Shown here piece after piece: positions 17,067 to 25,631 of a DNA stretch of 64,000 bases. The notes below the pieces were generated by a model. The model searched no databases, was not told the DNA's origin, and saw only the letters and a list, made by a program, of their open reading frames with translations. The DNA is from an uncultured Roseburia sp. (GTDB lineage Bacteria; Bacillota; Clostridia; Lachnospirales; Lachnospiraceae). Every line of letters starts with the position of its first letter. The first letter of the stretch is position 1. The translations under genes and the position numbers were made by a program. The stretch lies in NCBI GenBank assembly GCA_934292805.1, contig CAKQXQ010000007.1, positions 12,029 to 76,028 on the forward strand, read 5' to 3'.

Positions 17067-17978
17067 TTAGTTCGCTTTGTCAGCGTCAATGACAGACTGG
17101 ATCTGTTTCATAAGACTGTCGTAATTGTCCTGGTTATCAATGCCTCCAAGCAGTGGCTCGCCTACAATATTTCCGTTTCTGTCAACAAGGATGGTTGTAG
17201 GGAATGCCATGATAGAAGAAGCATATTTGCCGGCATCTGAATCAGATGCAACTGAGAGATTGCGGTATTTTGCACCCTGGCTCTCAAGAATCTGTTTTGC
17301 TTCTGCAATGGCATCTTCGTTTCCATCGAAAGTTTCTGTATTGATACCTACAACTTCGCCACCCATAGATTTTAAAGTTTCATTTAATTCATCAAGCTTA
17401 CCTAATTCTGCAACACATGGTTTGCATCCTGTGAACCAGAAGTTTAAAACAGTGACAGCATTTTTGGAAAAAAGAGTTTCATCTACATCATTTCCGTCGT
17501 AATCTGTTGCGGAAAGATTTTTAAAAGGACTGGACTCCTCTAAGCTGCTTTCAGAAGCGGCAGTATCTGAGGAGTTCGTTTTATTTCCAAGCTCGGCGAT
17601 CTGTGCTTCGATTCCACGGATTGTTTCGATATCCTTAGAAAGTGTTTCATACTCGTCATCTGTGAAGCTGTCTTTGTTGGATTCCACTGTGTCGGCAAGG
17701 TAATCAGCATAATTGCCGCTAGGATCTGCAGTGCTCTTGCTCATCAGCATGAAAGCTTTGTCCCATGCATCCTTATGGTCTGCAAAAAGCTGGTTTTCCT
17801 GCTGATATAAATCGTCTAATGATACGTCTGAATTACTTGCAGCTTCTGTAGCTTCTGATACAGCACTGTTATCTGTTACAGTTGTGCTGTCTTTGGCAGT
17901 ATCCTTTCCTGAACATGCAGTAAGTGATAATGCTGCACAAAGTGTAAGGATTGCAATAATGTTTTTTCTTGTTTTCAT
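17067..17978 (-). CDS. TlpA-like thioredoxin lipoprotein
   Basis: 303 residues, AAAGGAGA before ATG 17978. Lipobox SLTAC puts the lipidated Cys at 22. A Ser/Thr/Asp-rich helical stretch covers about 25-150. The C-terminal half is a redoxin domain with active site FTGCKPC (Cys 185 and 188) and the cis-Pro segment AFPTTILVD. It faces outward on the membrane and should reduce or oxidise thiols there. The polyferredoxin gene upstream is its probable electron source. Same transcript as the two upstream genes. Confidence 0.9.
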   Translation of the reverse strand: MKTRKNIIAILTLCAALSLTACSGKDTAKDSTTVTDNSAVSEATEAASNSDVSLDDLYQQENQLFADHKDAWDKAFMLMSKSTADPSGNYADYLADTVESNKDSFTDDEYETLSKDIETIRGIEAQIAELGNKTNSSDTAASESSLEESSPFKNLSATDYDGNDVDETLFSKNAVTVLNFWFTGCKPCVAELGKLDELNETLKSMGGEVVGINTETFDGNEDAIAEAKQILESQGAKYRNLSVASDSDAGKYASSIMAFPTTILVDRNGNIVGEPLLGGIDNQDNYDSLMKQIQSVIDADKAN

Positions 17979-18014
17979 GATAATAATCTCCTTTAAATTT
18001 AGAATAATAATGAA

Positions 18015-18920
18015 TTATTTATTTGCTTCTTTTTTGTGACTGCACATGTCTTTTCCCATAAACTGGAAATGGACAGCATCAGTCGGACAAGCTTTCATAC
18101 AGGCACCGCACCTTATACATTCCGGATGATTCGGTGTCTTTAGGACGTTGACATCCATTTTACATGATTTCACACACTGCTGGCAACCCACACATTTATC
18201 ATTTTCAACTTTAATACCAAGAAATGATATCTTGTTGAACAGAGAATAGATTGCACCAAGCGGACAGATCCATTTACAGAACGGTCTGTAAAACAGGATA
18301 CTTAAAATAATAACTGTGACAAGAATAATACTTTTAAAAGAAAACAGTTTTCCGAGAGCTGACCGGATGGCGGCATTGCCGAGTGATAACGGTATGGCAC
18401 CTTCTAAAACTCCCTGCGGACAAATATATTTACAGAAGAAAGGATCTCCCATTCCGATAGAATTTGTCACAAGCATCGGGAGCAGGATGACAAAAACAAC
18501 GAGGATGACATATTTCAGATACCGCAGCGGCTTCAGCTTTTGTGTTGAAAACTTTTTGCCTGGAATTTTATGAAGCAGATCCTGGAACCATCCAAACGGA
18601 CAGAGGAAACCACATATAAATCTTCCGAGTGTTACTCCAAGTAAGATAAAAAATCCTGTTATATAATAAGAAAATTTAAATTTTGAAGATCCGACTACCG
18701 CCTGAAAAGCACCGATCGGACAGGCACCTGTGGCAGCAGGACAGGAGTAACAGTTTAATCCGGGAACACACACGGTTTTGGCATTGCCCTGATAGATTTT
18801 TCCTTTAAACAGATTTGGGATATGGATATTTGTGAGCAGTGTTGCGGCTGCCTGTATCCATCCACGCAGTTTTGCTATTTTTTTTGATATAGTATTTGAT
18901 CTCTTATCCAATTCCCACAC
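18015..18920 (-). CDS. NapH/CcoG-like membrane polyferredoxin
   Basis: 301 residues from GTG 18920, overlapping the CxxC mini-gene by 17 bp. Several membrane spans carry conserved cysteine pairs in paired motifs (GFLCPFGWFQD, CKYICPQGVLE, CKWICPLGAIY), and an early CYSCPAATGACPIG. The C-terminus has two classical [4Fe-4S] sites, CVGCQQCVKSC and CIRCGACMKACP. Such proteins pass electrons from the cytoplasm through the membrane. With TlpA downstream, it may replace CcdA as reductant of extracytoplasmic thiols (inference). Confidence 0.88.
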   Translation of the reverse strand: MWELDKRSNTISKKIAKLRGWIQAAATLLTNIHIPNLFKGKIYQGNAKTVCVPGLNCYSCPAATGACPIGAFQAVVGSSKFKFSYYITGFFILLGVTLGRFICGFLCPFGWFQDLLHKIPGKKFSTQKLKPLRYLKYVILVVFVILLPMLVTNSIGMGDPFFCKYICPQGVLEGAIPLSLGNAAIRSALGKLFSFKSIILVTVIILSILFYRPFCKWICPLGAIYSLFNKISFLGIKVENDKCVGCQQCVKSCKMDVNVLKTPNHPECIRCGACMKACPTDAVHFQFMGKDMCSHKKEANK

Positions 18921-19044
18921 ACTCCAGACATAATTTTATTGCTTTACCAAGTACAACAGCAGCTTCTCCTCTGATGGCACCATAGGCGATCATGGCAATC
19001 CCTGCAGTGAGCAGTGCAAATTGTGATAATTTTCTGTATTTCAA
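18904..19044 (-). CDS. CD1871A-family CxxC mini-protein
   Basis: 46 residues from TTG 19044 with AAAGGGG about 8 bp upstream. One hydrophobic helix (SQFALLTAGIAMIAYGAIRG) is followed by GEAAVVLGKAIKLCLECVGIG, ending in the CLEC motif that defines the CD1871A family. It is a predicted small membrane protein with a C-terminal redox or metal-binding pair. Its stop overlaps the polyferredoxin start, so the two are translationally coupled. It is easily missed because the annotated open frame is much longer. Confidence 0.8.
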   Translation of the reverse strand: MKYRKLSQFALLTAGIAMIAYGAIRGEAAVVLGKAIKLCLECVGIG

Positions 19045-19082
19045 AATATTGTTGCCCCTTTCGTTTGTTGTTTTGGTCTTTG

Positions 19083-19111
19083 TTGACCTGTCGACTTTGG
19101 TATTATACAAT
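19083..19111 (+). promoter_or_regulatory. Promoter of the two-component system
   Basis: TTGACC (19083-19088), 17 bp, TACAAT (19106-19111), in the gap between the divergent redox module and response regulator. Confidence 0.5.
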
Positions 19112-19160
19112 AGATGGTGTAAAATTTCTGTTAAGAAAACAAAGAAAATGGAGAAAAATT

Positions 19161-19835
19161 TTGAGACTTTTGATTGTTGAAGATGAGAAGGAATTGTGTG
19201 ATACCGTTGCAAAAAGCCTGTATGGTGCAGGATATGAAGTAGACACCTGCTATGACGGAGATGAGGCACTGGATTATATTCTGTCAGATGATTATGATCT
19301 GATCGTGCTGGATCTGAATCTTCCGGGAACGGATGGAATGGATATTTTAAGGGAACTTCGCAAGAAGAATGAGGAGACAAAGGTACTTATTCTATCTGCA
19401 AGAAGCCAGATCGCCGATAAAGTGGAAGGTCTTGATGCAGGGGCGAATGACTATATGGAGAAGCCATTTCATCTTCAGGAACTTGAAGCCCGTATCAGAA
19501 GCCTGACAAGGCGGAAATTCGTACAGAAAGATGTCTGTCTGGAATGCGGAGAGCTTACGTTTGATACACGCAAGCGTGAGGCATATGCAAAGGGAATCCC
19601 GGTAGCTTTGACAAGAAAAGAAAACGGGATCCTGGAGTATCTGATCCTTAACCAGGGAAGACCGGTAAGTCAGGAGGAGCTGATCGAGCACGTATGGGAT
19701 GCATCTGTGGACAGCTTCAGCGGTTCCGTCAGAGTACATATGTCATCACTTAGAAAGAAACTGAAGGCAGCACTTGGTTATGATCCGATCGTAAACAAAG
19801 TCGGTGAAGGTTATGAGATAGGGGAACCTGTATGA
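19161..19835 (+). CDS. OmpR-family response regulator
   Basis: 224 residues from TTG 19161, with GGAG 7 bp upstream; this gives the normal MRLLIVEDE start, whereas the longer frame to 19014 does not. Receiver domain: acidic EDE, phospho-acceptor Asp about 51 (IVLDLNLPG), conserved Lys in MEKPF. The winged-helix domain ends VNKVGEGYEIG. It overlaps its kinase gene by 4 bp. It is divergent from the redox module and may control it (inference). Confidence 0.92.
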   Translation: MRLLIVEDEKELCDTVAKSLYGAGYEVDTCYDGDEALDYILSDDYDLIVLDLNLPGTDGMDILRELRKKNEETKVLILSARSQIADKVEGLDAGANDYMEKPFHLQELEARIRSLTRRKFVQKDVCLECGELTFDTRKREAYAKGIPVALTRKENGILEYLILNQGRPVSQEELIEHVWDASVDSFSGSVRVHMSSLRKKLKAALGYDPIVNKVGEGYEIGEPV

Positions 19836-20980
19836 TGAAGAAGTTATCGCTGCAGTGGCGGCTTACAATTATTACAACATTATTTATTGCTGTGATCTGT
19901 GGATGTCTTACCATGTTCGTTTACAGAAACGGAGTGTATTATATAGATACATTAAAGGACACGGTAGATGCACAGGGCAGTGAAGCCGGTGGAGAAAAAA
20001 CAGAAGAGATCTATATTGACATCCCGGATGATAAATGGGATGATTTTGCGAATAATTTCTCTGTCCAGGTATATAACAGCAAAGCGGACTATAGAAAAAG
20101 AAGCTTACTTTTCTCTGCATTGATGGCCATTCTAGGAGGAGTTGTTACTTATTTTATAAGTGGACGTGCACTAAGGCCGCTTTGTGAGTTCTCTGATAAG
20201 ATAGAAGAAGTGCAGGCACAGAATCTGGCGGATTCCAGAATAGAGGAGAATAAGGTTAAAGAATTAAATCAGCTAAGTGTCTCTTATAACAGGATGTTAG
20301 ACCGTCTGTCGGAAGCATTCGAAGTACAGCGGCAGTTTACTGCGAATGCGGCACACGAACTCCGCACGCCGTTAGCCGTGATCCAGGCACAGCTTGATCT
20401 GTACCATTCTACGGAGCATCCAGAGAATGACGAATGCACAGAACAGACAATCCGGATGATGACGGAGCAGAATGAGCGTCTTGGCAAGATGGTGAAGACA
20501 CTTCTTGATATGAGCGAACTTCAGACGGTGGCACGGGATGAGAAGATCGAGCTGGATGCTCTTGTAGAAGAGGTACTGGCAGATCTGGAACCACTGGCAT
20601 TGAAGAAAGACATAAAGCTTATCGGAAAGTGTGATGCAGTCACGATGATGGGCAGCGATATACTTATCTACAGACTTGTATACAATCTTGTGGAAAACGC
20701 AATAAAATACAATAAACCATGTGGACAAGTCACAGTAACAGCGGCAAAGCAGGATAAAAATATCTGTCTTACGGTATCAGACACCGGAAATGGAATACCG
20801 GAAGAACTGAAAGAGAGAGTTTTTGAACCATTTTTCCGCGTGGACAAATCAAGAAGCCGCGCACTTGGCGGTGTGGGACTTGGGCTTGCACTCGTTCATG
20901 AGATCGTAAGAGTGCATGGCGGAAGCATCTGCGTGAAAGACAATGATGCAGGCGGAACAATCTTTGAAGTGCTTTTGTGA
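19832..20980 (+). CDS. Sensor histidine kinase
   Basis: 382 residues. Two membrane segments (about 12-31 and 92-110) enclose a short, roughly 60-residue outer loop, then a HAMP-like linker. Phospho-acceptor His175 lies in AAHELRTPLAVI. The ATPase has N box LVENAIKYN, G1 VSDTGNGIP, and G2 GVGLGLALV. Cognate partner of the overlapping response regulator. Confidence 0.92.
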   Translation: MMKKLSLQWRLTIITTLFIAVICGCLTMFVYRNGVYYIDTLKDTVDAQGSEAGGEKTEEIYIDIPDDKWDDFANNFSVQVYNSKADYRKRSLLFSALMAILGGVVTYFISGRALRPLCEFSDKIEEVQAQNLADSRIEENKVKELNQLSVSYNRMLDRLSEAFEVQRQFTANAAHELRTPLAVIQAQLDLYHSTEHPENDECTEQTIRMMTEQNERLGKMVKTLLDMSELQTVARDEKIELDALVEEVLADLEPLALKKDIKLIGKCDAVTMMGSDILIYRLVYNLVENAIKYNKPCGQVTVTAAKQDKNICLTVSDTGNGIPEELKERVFEPFFRVDKSRSRALGGVGLGLALVHEIVRVHGGSICVKDNDAGGTIFEVLL

Positions 20981-21015
20981 GATAAAAAGTTGAAAAAAGG
21001 AGAGATAATAAGTAT

Positions 21016-22032
21016 ATGAATTACTCAGAATGTATTGAAAATGCAAGAGGCAAAGTTGGAAAATATTGCAAGGCCTGTCCGGAATGCAATGGAAAAGCCT
21101 GCCGGAATCAGATGCCGGGACCGGGAGCAAAGGGAATCGGTGATACAGCAATCCGCAATTATGATAAATGGAAAGAAATCAGAGTACAGATGGATACACT
21201 GGTTGAAAATCGTCCGATCGACACTTCACTGTCTCTTTTTGGAAAGAATTTTAAGTATCCGTTTTTTGCAGGTCCGGTTGGAGCAGTGAATCTGCACTAT
21301 GGGGATTCATTGAATGATGTTTCTTATAATGATATTCTGGTGTCATCCTGTGCAGAATTCGGAATTGCTGCATTTACAGGGGATGGAACAGATGGTAACG
21401 TTATGGTTGCAGCGACAAAGGCGATCAAAAAAGCAGGAGGATTTGGAATCCCGACAGTAAAACCTTGGAATATCGAAACGATCCGCGAGAAGATGGCAAT
21501 GGTAAAAGAGGCGGAAGCATTCGCGGTTGCGATGGATGTAGATGCAGCAGGTCTTCCATTTTTGAAAAATCTTATGCCGCCTGCAGGAAGCAAATCCGTA
21601 GAAGAACTCCGGGAGATCGTAGATGCAGCAGGAGTACCATTTATTATAAAAGGCATCATGACAGTAAAAGGTGCATTGAAAGCAAGGGAAGCGGGAGCAT
21701 CAGCCATTGTTGTGTCCAATCATGGAGGACGTGTATTAGACCAATGTCCGGCAACAGCCGAAGTACTGGAAGAGATCGCAGATGCGGTAGATGGCTCTAT
21801 GAAGATTTTTGTAGATGGAGGTATCCGTTCCGGTACGGATGTCTTTAAGGCACTTGCACTGGGTGCAGATGCAGCGATCATTGCACGCCCATTTGTTACA
21901 GCTGTATATGGCGGAGGCAGGGAAGGTGTGGAAGCTTATATTCAGAAGATTGGCAGTGAACTTGCAGATACAATGGCAATGTGCGGTGTATCCAGTCTCT
22001 CCGAGATCACACGCGATTGTGTGAGAAGATAA
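21016..22032 (+). CDS. FMN-dependent alpha-hydroxy-acid oxidizing protein
   Basis: 338 residues; AAAGGAGAG ahead. A cysteine-rich N-terminus (CKACPECNGKAC) precedes the lactate oxidase/IDI-2-like barrel, with FMN motifs GPVGAVN, IIKGIMTVKGALKAREAGA, VVSNHGGRVLD and FVDGGIRSGTDVFKALALGA. Family members oxidise 2-hydroxy acids such as lactate. The four-Cys N-terminal segment is typical of the clostridial branch and may bind a metal or cluster. 35 bp after the kinase gene; possibly co-transcribed. Confidence 0.85.
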   Translation: MNYSECIENARGKVGKYCKACPECNGKACRNQMPGPGAKGIGDTAIRNYDKWKEIRVQMDTLVENRPIDTSLSLFGKNFKYPFFAGPVGAVNLHYGDSLNDVSYNDILVSSCAEFGIAAFTGDGTDGNVMVAATKAIKKAGGFGIPTVKPWNIETIREKMAMVKEAEAFAVAMDVDAAGLPFLKNLMPPAGSKSVEELREIVDAAGVPFIIKGIMTVKGALKAREAGASAIVVSNHGGRVLDQCPATAEVLEEIADAVDGSMKIFVDGGIRSGTDVFKALALGADAAIIARPFVTAVYGGGREGVEAYIQKIGSELADTMAMCGVSSLSEITRDCVRR

Positions 22033-22093
22033 TGCAGACTGGGACAAAGCACACGGCGTGAAATAAGTCGGATTGAATTAAAAATAAGCCAGA

Positions 22094-22134
22094 AATAAGA
22101 AACGGAGAATGGATACTGTTTCTTATTTTTTTTC
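22094..22134 (+). terminator. Terminator after the hydroxy-acid oxidase
   Basis: AATAAGAAAC … GTTTCTTATT followed by eight T. Confidence 0.85.
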
Positions 22135-22196
22135 AGAAAAGGATTCAATATTTGAAAAAAAGAGGGCAGAAGTTTCTGGAAATGTAGAGGTAAAAG

Positions 22197-22225
22197 TTGA
22201 AGATATGCGGTTGAGATGTTATACT
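22197..22225 (+). promoter_or_regulatory. Promoter of bioY-hemC
   Basis: TTGAAG (22197-22202), 17 bp, TATACT (22220-22225). I see no BirA-type operator here. Confidence 0.55.
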
Positions 22226-22272
22226 GGATAAGTTGAAAAGTAAAATTAGACTTGAATCGAAAGGATATGTAT

Positions 22273-22878
22273 ATGAAATTAAAAACAAAAGAAATTACAA
22301 TCTGTGCAATGTTTGCATCTTTGATTGCAATTGGAGCATTTATTAAAATAGATATTCCGCTTCCGATGTACACGATGCATTTTACGTTACAATGGTTTTT
22401 TGTCCTGATGGCAGGATTTTTGCTTGGAGCGAAACTCGCATCTTTGAGCGTGATCGTATATCTGTGTATTGGATTGGTAGGGATTCCGGTATTTGCTGCT
22501 GGCGGTGGTCCGACTTATATATTAAGACCGGGATTTGGATTTTTACTTGGATTTGTGCTGGCTGCATTTTTGATCGGTCTGCTCACAGACAAGATGAAAG
22601 CAGGAAAAGTTCGTCAGATGCTTCTTCCGGCAACGGTAGGTCTGATCGCTTATTATGGAATCGGTGCGATTTATTTTTACTGCATTAAGAACTTCTATGC
22701 AGCAACACCGATCAGCTGGGCAGTTGTAGTTGTAGATTACTGCCTTATCACAGTGATCCCAGACTTCATTCTCTGCGTGGCAGCAGCAGCATTTTCTGCC
22801 AAGCTTCGTCCGGTATTCGGAAAGATGATGGAAAATGGTGGCCGTGTAGCGACAGTTTCCAATGAAAAAAATAAATAG
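22273..22878 (+). CDS. bioY: Biotin ECF transporter S component
   Basis: 201 residues from ATG 22273, with AAAGGA 7 bp upstream. Six membrane segments and BioY signatures (MYTMHFTLQWFFVLMAGFLLG, YLCIGLVGIPVFAAGGGP, LRPGFGFLLGF). It captures biotin and works with a shared ECF energising module encoded elsewhere. It ends 8 bp before hemC. Confidence 0.92.
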   Translation: MKLKTKEITICAMFASLIAIGAFIKIDIPLPMYTMHFTLQWFFVLMAGFLLGAKLASLSVIVYLCIGLVGIPVFAAGGGPTYILRPGFGFLLGFVLAAFLIGLLTDKMKAGKVRQMLLPATVGLIAYYGIGAIYFYCIKNFYAATPISWAVVVVDYCLITVIPDFILCVAAAAFSAKLRPVFGKMMENGGRVATVSNEKNK

Positions 22879-22886
22879 GGGTGTTT

Positions 22887-23822
22887 ATGAAATATAAAAT
22901 AGGAACAAGAGGATCAAAACTGGCTTTAAAGCAAACGAATGATGTGATCAATCGTCTGAAACAGGCTTATCCAGAAGATGAGTTTGAAGCGGTAGTCATT
23001 ACAACGATCGGGGATATCGAACAGAAGAAAAGCCTGGAGCAGATAGGCGGAAAGGGTGTATTCGTTCAGGAGATCGAAGAGGAATTGAGAAACGGTACCA
23101 TACATGCTGCAGTGCATTCGATGAAAGATATGCCGGCAGAAGCAGAAGAGGGGCTTACTTTTACAAAAGCATGGAAAAGACAGGATGCAAGAGATGTGTT
23201 TGTGTTCCGTGAGGCAAAGTCCTTAGAGGAGCTTCCTATGGGAGCCGTTATCGGAACAGGCAGCAAGCGCAGAGCTTATCAGTTACTTAAGATCAGACCA
23301 GATCTTAAAATTGTCGGGATCCGTGGAAATATTGATACCCGCTTGAAGAAGTTACATTCCGCACAAAGCGACGGAACATATATGGACGGAATCATTCTTG
23401 CGGCAGCAGGATTAAAACGTCTTGACATGGACGAGATCATCTCACAGTTTATCCCGGTAGATGATATGATCCCGGCTCCGGCACAGGGCACACTTGCGAT
23501 TGAGGTAAAAGCAGATAATACAGAACTTCTCGAGAAGTTTAACCGTCTTGCGGATGAGGAGACAGAGCTGTCAGTGAAAGCGGAAAGAGGATTCTTAAAA
23601 GCAATCGGTGGTGACTGTCATTTGCCGGTAGCAGCATACTGTGACAGGATTTCTGAACATGAATTAAAGCTTCGTACACTTTTTGGCAACGACGAGGGAA
23701 CAAAACTTGCAAGAGTAGATGTGACAGAAGAATTTTCGGATGGAGAAGAAGATTCTGCTATTTTAAAAATAGTAGAAGAAGCAGTGGTCAGTATACGAAA
23801 GCAGCTTGAAATAACAGATTAG
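22887..23822 (+). CDS. hemC: Hydroxymethylbilane synthase (porphobilinogen deaminase)
   Basis: 311 residues from ATG 22887, AGGGGTG ahead. Motifs: KIGTRGSKLALKQ, GGKGVFVQEIE, AVHSMKDMPAE, GTGSKRRAYQLL, GIRGNIDTRL, APAQGTLAIE. The cofactor-bearing Cys is in GGDCHLPV. It condenses four porphobilinogens to hydroxymethylbilane for haem, sirohaem or cobalamin. No other tetrapyrrole gene is adjacent, and it is grouped with bioY instead. Confidence 0.95.
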   Translation: MKYKIGTRGSKLALKQTNDVINRLKQAYPEDEFEAVVITTIGDIEQKKSLEQIGGKGVFVQEIEEELRNGTIHAAVHSMKDMPAEAEEGLTFTKAWKRQDARDVFVFREAKSLEELPMGAVIGTGSKRRAYQLLKIRPDLKIVGIRGNIDTRLKKLHSAQSDGTYMDGIILAAAGLKRLDMDEIISQFIPVDDMIPAPAQGTLAIEVKADNTELLEKFNRLADEETELSVKAERGFLKAIGGDCHLPVAAYCDRISEHELKLRTLFGNDEGTKLARVDVTEEFSDGEEDSAILKIVEEAVVSIRKQLEITD

Positions 23823-23887
23823 AAATTCGGATATTTATAAAACAGCAAGAGCAAAAAAGAAAGGGGCTGTAAAATAAGTCCCTAATT

Positions 23888-23930
23888 AAGAAACGCCAAC
23901 TCCGGCAAATGTCGGTTTTGGCGTTTCTTT
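23888..23930 (+). terminator. Bidirectional terminator between hemC and pepT
   Basis: AAGAAACGCCAA (23888-23899) pairs with TTTTGGCGTTTCTT (23916-23929), with an inner CCGGCAAATGTCGG hairpin. Confidence 0.88.
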
Positions 23931-23961
23931 GTATGGATTTTTCTATTTTTGAATTTTTGGA

Positions 23962-25182
23962 TTACATCAAAGAGGTGAGCTTTACGATTTCTTTTATGAC
24001 AGAAACAGCAGTATTCATACCTTCTACGCTGATATGCTCAAATGGTCCGTGGAACCCGTAGCCGCCGGTGCCAAGGTTCGGGCATGGCAGACCCATGAAG
24101 CTTAAACGTGCACCATCTGTGCCGCCGCGGACCGGTCTGGAAAGCGGTTCTAATCCAACATTTTCAATTGCTTTTTTTGCAAGATCTACAACATAAGGAT
24201 GCTGTTCGATGACTTCAAGCATATTGCTGTAGGAATCTGTAATCGTAAGTTTTACAGTTCCCTCACCATATTTTTCATTCATTTTTGCAGCAATCTCTCT
24301 TAATGTGCAAAGTCTTTGTGCAAAGATTTCTTTGTCATGGTCGCGGACGATATAATCCATCTTAGCGGAAGCAATATCACCGGAAAAGTCACATAAATGA
24401 TAAAAACCTTCACGCCCTTCTGTATGAGCAGGAGTTTCCATTTCAGGAAGCAGGGACTGGATCTCACAGCCAACCAGGGCAGCATTGATCATAATATCTT
24501 TGGCTTCTCCCGGATGAACATTCACGCCGCGGATCTCAAATACGGCACTGGCTGCATTGAAATTTTCATATGCAACTTCGCCCTCATAATCACCATCTAC
24601 CGTGTAAGCAAATTTTGCCTTAAAATAATCAAGGTCAAACAGATCGGCACCGCATCCGACTTCTTCATCAGGAGTGAAGCCGATCCAGAGATCTCCGTGA
24701 GGTGTTCCTTCTGAAATGATCTGCTCTACTGCAGTCATGATCTCTGCAACGCCGGCCTTATCATCTGCACCAAGCAGTGTAGTACCATCGGTTGTGATGA
24801 GTGTACGGCCTTTTAAAGTTTTCAGAGATGGAAAATCAGAAACTTTCAGGTATGCACCGGATCCTTTTAAAAGAACATCGTTGCCGTCATAGTCCGGAAT
24901 GATCTGTGGTTTTACATCTTTTCCGGAATAATCAGGAGCTGTATCCATATGGGAAATAAAACCGACAGCCGGTCTTTCTTCGTATCCTTCGGTTGCAGGA
25001 AGGAGACCATATACATAACAGTGGTCAGTCAGAGTGACTCTGGAAAGTCCAAGGTCTTTTAATTCCTGCTCTAATACTTTGGCTAATTCAAACTGGCGAT
25101 CCGAGGATGGAATCTGTCTGCATTCTTCATCAGAAGTCGTCCAGTAAGATACATATTTTAATAATCTTTCTTCAACGCGCAT
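23962..25182 (-). CDS. pepT: Peptidase T (tripeptide aminopeptidase)
   Basis: 406 residues from ATG 25182, with GGAGG 7 bp upstream, preferred over the longer frame from 25221. M20-family metal ligands and catalytic residues are visible in GFISHMDTAP, LLGADDKAGVAEI, TPDEEVGCGADLF, VDGDYEGE and the C-terminal His in FHGPFEH; the substrate-site motif is RGGTDGARLSFMGLPCPNLG. It cleaves the N-terminal residue of tripeptides in the cytoplasm with two zinc ions. Length fits the family (about 408). Confidence 0.95.
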   Translation of the reverse strand: MRVEERLLKYVSYWTTSDEECRQIPSSDRQFELAKVLEQELKDLGLSRVTLTDHCYVYGLLPATEGYEERPAVGFISHMDTAPDYSGKDVKPQIIPDYDGNDVLLKGSGAYLKVSDFPSLKTLKGRTLITTDGTTLLGADDKAGVAEIMTAVEQIISEGTPHGDLWIGFTPDEEVGCGADLFDLDYFKAKFAYTVDGDYEGEVAYENFNAASAVFEIRGVNVHPGEAKDIMINAALVGCEIQSLLPEMETPAHTEGREGFYHLCDFSGDIASAKMDYIVRDHDKEIFAQRLCTLREIAAKMNEKYGEGTVKLTITDSYSNMLEVIEQHPYVVDLAKKAIENVGLEPLSRPVRGGTDGARLSFMGLPCPNLGTGGYGFHGPFEHISVEGMNTAVSVIKEIVKLTSLM

Positions 25183-25322
25183 TGTCTGCCTCCATTTGTT
25201 TGATTTATTCAGATGTTCCATTCAGGTGTTCCATGGAACGATTATCATTATTGTAAATCAAAAAACAGAGAATGTCTAACATATATATTGCAAAAAAAGT
25301 TGCAAAAAAACAAAAAAAGTTC

Positions 25323-25351
25323 TTGCATTTTAAAAATATATGTTATATAAT
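25323..25351 (+). promoter_or_regulatory. Promoter of tRNA-Lys
   Basis: TTGCAT (25323-25328), 17 bp, TATAAT (25346-25351), ending 21 bp before the tRNA. Confidence 0.75.
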
Positions 25352-25371
25352 AGATTTCGTCGCTAAGACAT

Positions 25372-25444
25372 GCGCCACTAGCTCAGCTGGCAGAGCACCT
25401 GACTCTTAATCAGGGTGTCCAGGGTTCGAACCCCTGGTGGCGCA
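25372..25444 (+). tRNA. tRNA-Lys (anticodon CTT)
   Basis: Acceptor stem GCGCCAC/GTGGCGC, D-arm AGCTCAGCTGGCAGAGC, anticodon arm CTGACTCTTAATCAG with CTT, T-arm CAGGGTTCGAACCCCTG, discriminator A. The CCA end is not encoded. Confidence 0.97.
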
Positions 25445-25451
25445 CTTAGAA

Positions 25452-25498
25452 GTATCGGTTTTATAGACTAGAGCTATAAGGTCGGTGCTTTTTTTTGT
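25452..25498 (+). terminator. Terminator after tRNA-Lys
   Basis: TCGGTTTTATAG and CTATAAGGTCGG pair (with G-U pairs), followed by TGC and eight T. Confidence 0.8.
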
Positions 25499-25530
25499 GC
25501 CTATTTATGAAACACATTGCAAAAAATTGT

Positions 25531-25559
25531 TTGACTTTTTGAAAAACAGGCAATATAAT
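25531..25559 (+). promoter_or_regulatory. Promoter of the MATE leader
   Basis: TTGACT (25531-25536), 17 bp, TATAAT (25554-25559), placing the predicted transcript start at the first structured leader element. Confidence 0.7.
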
Positions 25560-25560
25560 T

Positions 25561-25615
25561 TCGTCAAACGAGTAGCAGATAAGCGTAAATCCAGTTTATC
25601 AACTACTCGTTTTTT
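25561..25615 (+). promoter_or_regulatory. Structured leader element 1 with terminator-like end
   Basis: Outer stem CGAGTAG (25569-25575)/CTACTCG (25603-25609), inner stem GATAA/TTATC, then six T. The apical region GCGTAAATCCAGTTTAT is shared with element 2, and both are preceded by TCGTCA. It fits no riboswitch class I can name. Confidence 0.6.
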
Positions 25616-25631
25616 GTTTGTTAGAAAATTA

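Noticed and set aside
19045..19380. Extended minus-strand frame upstream of the CxxC mini-protein
   Set aside because: It overlaps the response-regulator gene; only the last 46 codons match the CD1871A family and have a suitable TTG start.
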